NCBI GenBank assembly: GCA_030605085.1
Contig: JAUWBH010000019.1
Coordinates: 1 to 47,676, forward strand
Source: Promethearchaeota archaeon
Lineage (GTDB): Archaea; Asgardarchaeota; Lokiarchaeia; Sigynarchaeales; SOKP01
Reading direction: 5' to 3'
DNA: 47,676 nucleotides
Shown here: positions 43,529-47,676 of the stretch, one piece after another
Layout: each line of letters starts with the position of its first letter
Numbering within the stretch: position 1 is the stretch's first letter
Position numbers and translations under genes: made by a program
The notes under the pieces: generated by a model
The model's input: the letters and a program-made list of their open reading frames with translations, nothing else
What the model was told of the DNA's origin: nothing
The model's database searches: none

Positions 43529-43759
43529 ATGGCTCGCTGCCCGGAGTGCGCTGGTAAAATGACTTTTAATCACAAAAGTAAGTCGATGGTTTGTAATTCC
43601 TGCGGATTGTCCTTAACGAGAGGTGAACTAGACAATTATTGGAAAAAGATTAGAACTCAAAACATGAGTGACGACGACGAGTTCCAGCGCAAAAAAAATA
43701 GAAGAAAGGAATGGCTTGATTGGTACTCCAAATCTAAATCTGAGAAGGAAAGATATTAA
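43529..43759 (+). CDS. Small zinc-ribbon protein
   Basis: The 76-residue protein has one TFIIB/transcription-factor-like ribbon (CPECAGKMTFNHKSKSMVCNSCG) followed by a charged helical tail with WLDWYSKSK. It resembles small zinc-ribbon proteins common in archaea. A role in nucleic-acid binding is likely; the target is unknown. Confidence 0.75.
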   Translation: MARCPECAGKMTFNHKSKSMVCNSCGLSLTRGELDNYWKKIRTQNMSDDDEFQRKKNRRKEWLDWYSKSKSEKERY

Positions 43760-43848
43760 ATCAGATTAAAACGGAGTTTCAAAAAAATTAATCATTTAGA
43801 TGATATTCTTCAAAATAAAATAGTAAAATTAAAAATTAAATTTGAACT

Positions 43849-45042
43849 TCAACTGGAATATTTCTTTTGAAATATATCTTCCAATAATTCCGCTAATTTT
43901 ACCGCAGGTATATCCAAAAGGGTAATTTCTAGATGCCTGCCTCGTTGTTCATCTTCAATTCTAGCGGTTTTAGACGCGATGGCTTTTAGATCATGTAATC
44001 GCCTTACATATTTTCTAAAACTCATTTTAACGTGTGGTTCGATGTTATAATTTTCACACGCTACTAAATACTCTTCATACGCATCATCAACTAATGTAAA
44101 AGGTGTATCGTTATTAGTTAGTGATTTTACAATTCCGTACAAGCCTAAAAGCTCTTGATCTTTTAATTGGTCAATGATATCCGCCCTAAATGTTGGATAT
44201 ACCTCGTTTGAAGCCTCTCTTATTACATCTGCGGTTATGCGATTTAATCCTTCCTTATCTACGAATAATCCGCTTTTTCTTAGAATCTCAATCCCATGAC
44301 GCATGTTCCGATTCTCAACGACGATTTGTGCGATCATTGTCAAGATATCATCATCAACGACGTTCTCCTTAATTGCGAGTTCACTCCTATATTGTAAAAT
44401 CAGAAAAGAATCGTCAAAATCGTAAGGGTTAAGTTTAATTTTATCGTTTAACCTACTTAAGATTCTCTCTGTTTCAATCTTCATCCAATCGTTAATTCTC
44501 GAAACTAGTAATATTGAAAGCTTTGCGTTCTGATGACCAAATGTTTCCGCGATATCCAAAAACGCCAAAACTTCTTCAGGATTTAAAAGATGAACCTCAT
44601 CTATTATTAAAAACATATAACCATCGTTTCTGACGAGTTGAGTCAATATAAGTTTTAAAGCCTCGTCGTCAGAAAAACCTCTTCCAGAACCATGAGTATA
44701 TTTGGCTAATAATTCTCGAATTATCTTGGATTTACTCCTGAAATTAATACAATTATAATATTCAATGAAAAGATTTGTATCTTTTTCTAAAGCAATCGTT
44801 TTAAAATTTTTTCCAAAATACCTCGCCACAACTGTTTTTCCCACACCACCGCGCCCCAACAACAGACAATTAATCGAAGGCGGCTCGGATTCGTCCAAGA
44901 TTCTTCTAAAGTTAAAAATTAAAGTTTTTAAAACTTCGTCCCGACAATATAATAACTCTGGCACGTAACTTAAATCAAGAGAGCCTAGATTCTTAAAAAC
45001 AGATTTTCGGTCGAATTGTTTTCTAAATTCGTTTTCGTCCAT
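43849..45042 (-). CDS. Orc1/Cdc6-family AAA+ ATPase
   Basis: The 397-residue protein has an N-terminal AAA+ module with Walker A GRGGVGKT (63-70), Walker B FLIIDEVHLL (144-153), sensor-like LVSRIN and an arginine-rich lid. The C-terminal ~110 residues form a winged helix (YEEYLVACENYNIEPHVKMS, then FRKYVRRLHDLKAIASKTAR). This is the plan of the archaeal replication initiator, which binds origin DNA and loads MCM. No classical ORB repeat is seen in the flanks, so it may act elsewhere or be a paralogue, perhaps from an integrated element. Confidence 0.85.
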   Translation of the reverse strand: MDENEFRKQFDRKSVFKNLGSLDLSYVPELLYCRDEVLKTLIFNFRRILDESEPPSINCLLLGRGGVGKTVVARYFGKNFKTIALEKDTNLFIEYYNCINFRSKSKIIRELLAKYTHGSGRGFSDDEALKLILTQLVRNDGYMFLIIDEVHLLNPEEVLAFLDIAETFGHQNAKLSILLVSRINDWMKIETERILSRLNDKIKLNPYDFDDSFLILQYRSELAIKENVVDDDILTMIAQIVVENRNMRHGIEILRKSGLFVDKEGLNRITADVIREASNEVYPTFRADIIDQLKDQELLGLYGIVKSLTNNDTPFTLVDDAYEEYLVACENYNIEPHVKMSFRKYVRRLHDLKAIASKTARIEDEQRGRHLEITLLDIPAVKLAELLEDIFQKKYSS

Positions 45043-45145
45043 AGTGAATCGTACGATTAATTTTTATTTCATATACAAAATATAAAGTAATTCTCGAGTT
45101 AAAATTCTTTATGTTAAAAAAAAATAAGAATTAATAATAATATTT

Positions 45146-46063
45146 TTAATCGTTTCTATGAATGATATAATCTTCTGTGGAATAATCTATACCTTCAGCT
45201 TTTATTTCAAGCAATTTAGCAGCTTGTTGCTTTATTGAAGAGCTATTCTCAACTTTATTTGCAGCAAACGGGAATACCTTACAGTTAAGGTGGTATACAA
45301 TTTCTTCCGGTTTTAACGCTCCTTTTGTATCTTGTTTATTAGCCACAATTAAGACCTCTGCGTGTGGAATTATTCTATCAGTCAATTTTATCATCACTTT
45401 ACTTTCTTTTACATTTTCTTTAGTTGAATCAAGTACCAAAATAACAGCATCAGAACCTAATAAATATTTAGACCATAATTTTTCTTTTAAATCACCTTGA
45501 TCAGGAATGTCCCAAAGCAAAACCGGTACTCCAAATAATTCCGTTTCGTGCGTTTCCAGATTAGTTGTTTCTTCGTATTCGCTCGGAAGGCTTCCACTCT
45601 TGATCATTTCACAGATAGATGTTTTACCAACCATATCATATCCGATTATACAAATTTTAGCAGGTCTTAACATCAAAAGCTCTTTAGTTATTGAAGAACA
45701 CTCATCTTCTAAAATCTTTTTCTTCTTCTCTGATACCCCACCTTTTAGCAATTTCTTTTTTTCCACGACATTTGTTACAAATTTAATAAATTCGTGCATT
45801 TTAGAATACACTTTCTCTGGTTTAGTAGAGTCGTCAAAAGTTAGTGCGGTAAATAATGGAATTGGTTCTATAATTTTGTAACAAATGATTTTTAGGGTTA
45901 GTATATCAATAACCATTTCCTCTTCTATCAGGTTTCGTGCTGTAATTTCTTCGTCAATGTCTTGAAGTAATCGGGGTAAAGCTTCGGGGTTTTTAAAAGA
46001 AATTGCGTAATCCTTATTCATATATGTAGACTTATCAATTATAATAGTGATATTTTTGAGCAT
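45146..46063 (-). CDS. Longin-like domain + Arf-type small GTPase
   Basis: The 305-residue protein has an N-terminal longin/roadblock-like domain (about 1-100), a charged linker, and a small GTPase domain from about 135: G1 GYDMVGKT (141-148), G3 WDIPDQG (184-190), G4 NKQD (242-245), and G5 AANK (267-270). The G3 motif has an Arf/SAR1-like W-D start but with Pro-Asp in place of the usual Gly before Gln. No lipid-anchor Cys is seen. Expanded small-GTPase families of this kind are a hallmark of Asgard archaea and are thought to act in membrane or trafficking processes. The exact partner is unknown. Confidence 0.85.
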   Translation of the reverse strand: MLKNITIIIDKSTYMNKDYAISFKNPEALPRLLQDIDEEITARNLIEEEMVIDILTLKIICYKIIEPIPLFTALTFDDSTKPEKVYSKMHEFIKFVTNVVEKKKLLKGGVSEKKKKILEDECSSITKELLMLRPAKICIIGYDMVGKTSICEMIKSGSLPSEYEETTNLETHETELFGVPVLLWDIPDQGDLKEKLWSKYLLGSDAVILVLDSTKENVKESKVMIKLTDRIIPHAEVLIVANKQDTKGALKPEEIVYHLNCKVFPFAANKVENSSSIKQQAAKLLEIKAEGIDYSTEDYIIHRND

Positions 46064-46159
46064 CTTTTTTACGCCTAATTTTTTTATTTAATTTTATCAA
46101 TAAATCAAAAAAAACCTTTATAAAAATGTTGAAATTAAATAATTAAACAAAATAAGCTC

Positions 46160-47077
46160 TTATAAATTCTCGGTATTATTTAGAGGATGCATGATATTAT
46201 ATGATTTTTTAAGCTGTGAGATATCATTCTTTGCGTAGATGCGAGTTGTATTAGGGTTTGAATGCCCCAGTATGTCTTGCAATTCGCTTATATCCATTCC
46301 GCTTCGCCTTAGATGAGTAGCTCCTGTGTGTCGAAACACGTGAGGCGTAATTATTTTAGACTCAGGAAATCCGCATTTTTCTTTTATATTTTTTATATCG
46401 TTTTGAACAACTCTGGGATTTAACTTTTGATTTCTCGTATTTACCAACAAATAATCTTCAGAATCGTAAAAAATTCTATTTTGTAAGTATTCTTTAATAA
46501 AATCTAAAGTTTTTTGATCTACAGGGACAAGTCTCTCTTTATTGCCCTTGCCTCGCAATTTGACATATCCCCTTTCAAAATCAAGATCTCTCACTTTAAT
46601 ATTGCATAGCTCGCTTACTCGAGCCATAGTAGCGTATAACAATCTTACAATTAGATAATACCGCTGACTTTTCTTCGAGTTGAATTTAGTTCTATCTTTT
46701 AAATATGTGAAGATTATCTCTATATCTGAAATGTTAAGGAATTTAGGAAGATGTTCTTCGAGTTTAATTTTAGGAGTCTTAATTGTACTCATGGGATTTT
46801 TAATTGAAATGAATTCATTTACAGTCAAGAATTTAAAAAACGATTTTAAGGAGGCGATTTTCCTTGCTATAGCTCTTTTGGTATAGTTTTTATCTTTGAG
46901 TTTTTTCAAAAAAAACCTAACTTTTTGCCTTATAAGAGGCGATTCAACATCTAGATCGCCCACAATTGAGATAAATTTTTGAAGATCGTATCTATAAGCC
47001 TTTACGGTTGAAGGTGCGCATCCCTCTTCAATTTCCTTTGCGATTAAATAATCGTCGATGAAGTCAGAAATTTTCAT
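46160..47077 (-). CDS. xerA: XerA-type tyrosine recombinase
   Basis: ATG at 47077 is preferred to TTG at 47083. The protein is 305 residues with an N-terminal SAM-like core-binding domain and the C-terminal catalytic domain: Arg155 in ARVSEL, Lys179 in RGKGNKER, His248-x2-Arg251 in HVFRHTGATHL, His274 in LGHSNPNTT and Tyr283 in RIYA (numbers from the longer form). All six catalytic residues are present. Archaeal XerA resolves chromosome dimers at a dif site; a role as an integrase of a nearby element is possible but less likely given its standard length and lack of extra domains. Confidence 0.9.
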   Translation of the reverse strand: MKISDFIDDYLIAKEIEEGCAPSTVKAYRYDLQKFISIVGDLDVESPLIRQKVRFFLKKLKDKNYTKRAIARKIASLKSFFKFLTVNEFISIKNPMSTIKTPKIKLEEHLPKFLNISDIEIIFTYLKDRTKFNSKKSQRYYLIVRLLYATMARVSELCNIKVRDLDFERGYVKLRGKGNKERLVPVDQKTLDFIKEYLQNRIFYDSEDYLLVNTRNQKLNPRVVQNDIKNIKEKCGFPESKIITPHVFRHTGATHLRRSGMDISELQDILGHSNPNTTRIYAKNDISQLKKSYNIMHPLNNTENL

Positions 47078-47162
47078 AATCAATGAAAAGAGGGACGAAG
47101 AAATAGAAAAGACGGTGTAATATCTGGATATTACGAAAATCTAAATATTTGAATGTAATTAC

Positions 47163-47676
47163 TTAATCCTTTTTCAGTTGTCGAATATATTTATTAGTAT
47201 TAATTCCCGCCCGAGAACCTTCCGCAGCAGCAAATACTACTTGATATAACCCACCTGTAACATCCCCTGCTGCGTAAATTCCTTTTAAACTCGTTTTTTG
47301 GGTCTCATCCACTATAATATTTCCTTTATCATCCAATTCGACTCCCGCTTTGTTAAAAATCGAATTTGAGGGAACATGGGACAAAATAAACAAACAATCT
47401 AATTCAAAAGTCTTTATTTCATTAGGTTTATTTGGATCAGTTGATTTACAAACAATTTTTTCAACTTTACCTTGGCTATCTCCAATTATTTCAATAATTT
47501 GAAGTTTTTCGATTACCTCAATGTCTCTTTCTATAATTTCGTTAACCTTTTCGGGTAATTCGTTTATTCCAACTTCAGTGATTACCTTAACTATACAACC
47601 CATTTGGTGTAGTATTAACGCATCCTCTATAACTTCTTGGTCTGTTCCATAAAGATAAACAACCCTTTCTTTATAT
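47163..47676 (-). CDS. Thioredoxin-reductase-like flavoprotein (5' partial)
   Basis: The frame continues to the right edge of the window, so the start is missing. Visible are a NAD(P)-binding part (VVYLYGTDQEVIEDALILHQMG), then LDCLFILSHVPSNS, and the C-terminal FAD-binding closure SLKGIYAAGDVTGGLYQVVFAAAEGSRAG. The latter two are typical of TrxB-type enzymes. The catalytic CxxC would lie upstream and cannot be checked. The enzyme would reduce thioredoxin-like proteins or another disulfide. It lies 86 bp downstream of the recombinase coding strand start, in the same direction. Confidence 0.8.
   Translation of the reverse strand, partial: YKERVVYLYGTDQEVIEDALILHQMGCIVKVITEVGINELPEKVNEIIERDIEVIEKLQIIEIIGDSQGKVEKIVCKSTDPNKPNEIKTFELDCLFILSHVPSNSIFNKAGVELDDKGNIIVDETQKTSLKGIYAAGDVTGGLYQVVFAAAEGSRAGINTNKYIRQLKKD

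Noticed and set aside
1..47676. CRISPR array or complete insertion sequence
   Set aside because: No regularly spaced repeats and no transposase gene were seen.

Overview
The window is very AT-rich archaeal DNA and most probably comes from an Asgard archaeon close to Lokiarchaeia. The support is a longin-like/Arf-type small GTPase gene, an Orc1/Cdc6 replication initiator, a XerA-type recombinase, an IFT52/GldG-like (GIFT) domain protein, many small zinc-ribbon proteins, and the remnant of an N-terminal module that I remember from Lokiarchaeal leucine-rich-repeat proteins. This taxonomic call is inference, because no complete rRNA gene is present.

Left part (1-13.5 kb). A partial RING/PHD-like zinc-finger protein, a HEAT-repeat protein, an alanine/ornithine-racemase-family enzyme and an EamA transporter are followed by a possible nucleotidyltransferase, a GNAT acetyltransferase with bacterial-looking composition, and a lysA-type decarboxylase that has no standard start codon. 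Then come a GNAT-PfkB fusion kinase, purA, the GIFT-domain protein and a methyltransferase. The gaps hold a higher-GC, hairpin-rich patch (2684-2855) and a short segment resembling the 3' end of 23S rRNA (9821-9893). These two areas share an identical 15-mer.

Metabolic part (13.8-23.8 kb). An operon of a GlcD-like FAD oxidase, a GlcF/LutA-like Fe-S protein and a second FAD oxidase appears to be decaying: the Fe-S gene has an internal deletion with a frame change, and the second oxidase has an in-frame TAA. After it lie a UroD-family methyltransferase-like gene, a carboxymuconolactone-decarboxylase-family protein, a flavin reductase and a clear 4-hydroxybutyryl-CoA dehydratase (abfD) with all four iron-sulfur ligands.

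Nuclease cluster (23.9-30 kb). A collapsed LRR-family gene is followed by a two-gene minus-strand unit: a winged-helix/zinc-ribbon protein, overlapping at its stop a large protein that combines a ubiquitin-like domain, a GIY-YIG nuclease and a helix-turn-helix. A PD-(D/E)XK nuclease is divergently transcribed. The shared intergenic region carries repeated TTGTTAAA half-sites arranged as inverted repeats.

Then come a ThDP enzyme, a cyclotransferase-like/beta-barrel membrane protein and an MttB-family methyltransferase.

Defence island (36.4-43.4 kb). A PARIS-like pair (AAA15 ATPase plus DUF4435/TOPRIM), a membrane protein and a large helix-turn-helix-repeat protein lie between a complete DUF362 ferredoxin-type gene and a separate, diverged copy of that gene's 3' end. 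This is the layout expected for an element that entered the 3' part of a gene. The repeat protein has one in-frame TGA, exactly where its sister repeat has a tryptophan. The window ends with a zinc ribbon, Orc1/Cdc6, the GTPase, the XerA recombinase and a partial thioredoxin-reductase-like flavoprotein.
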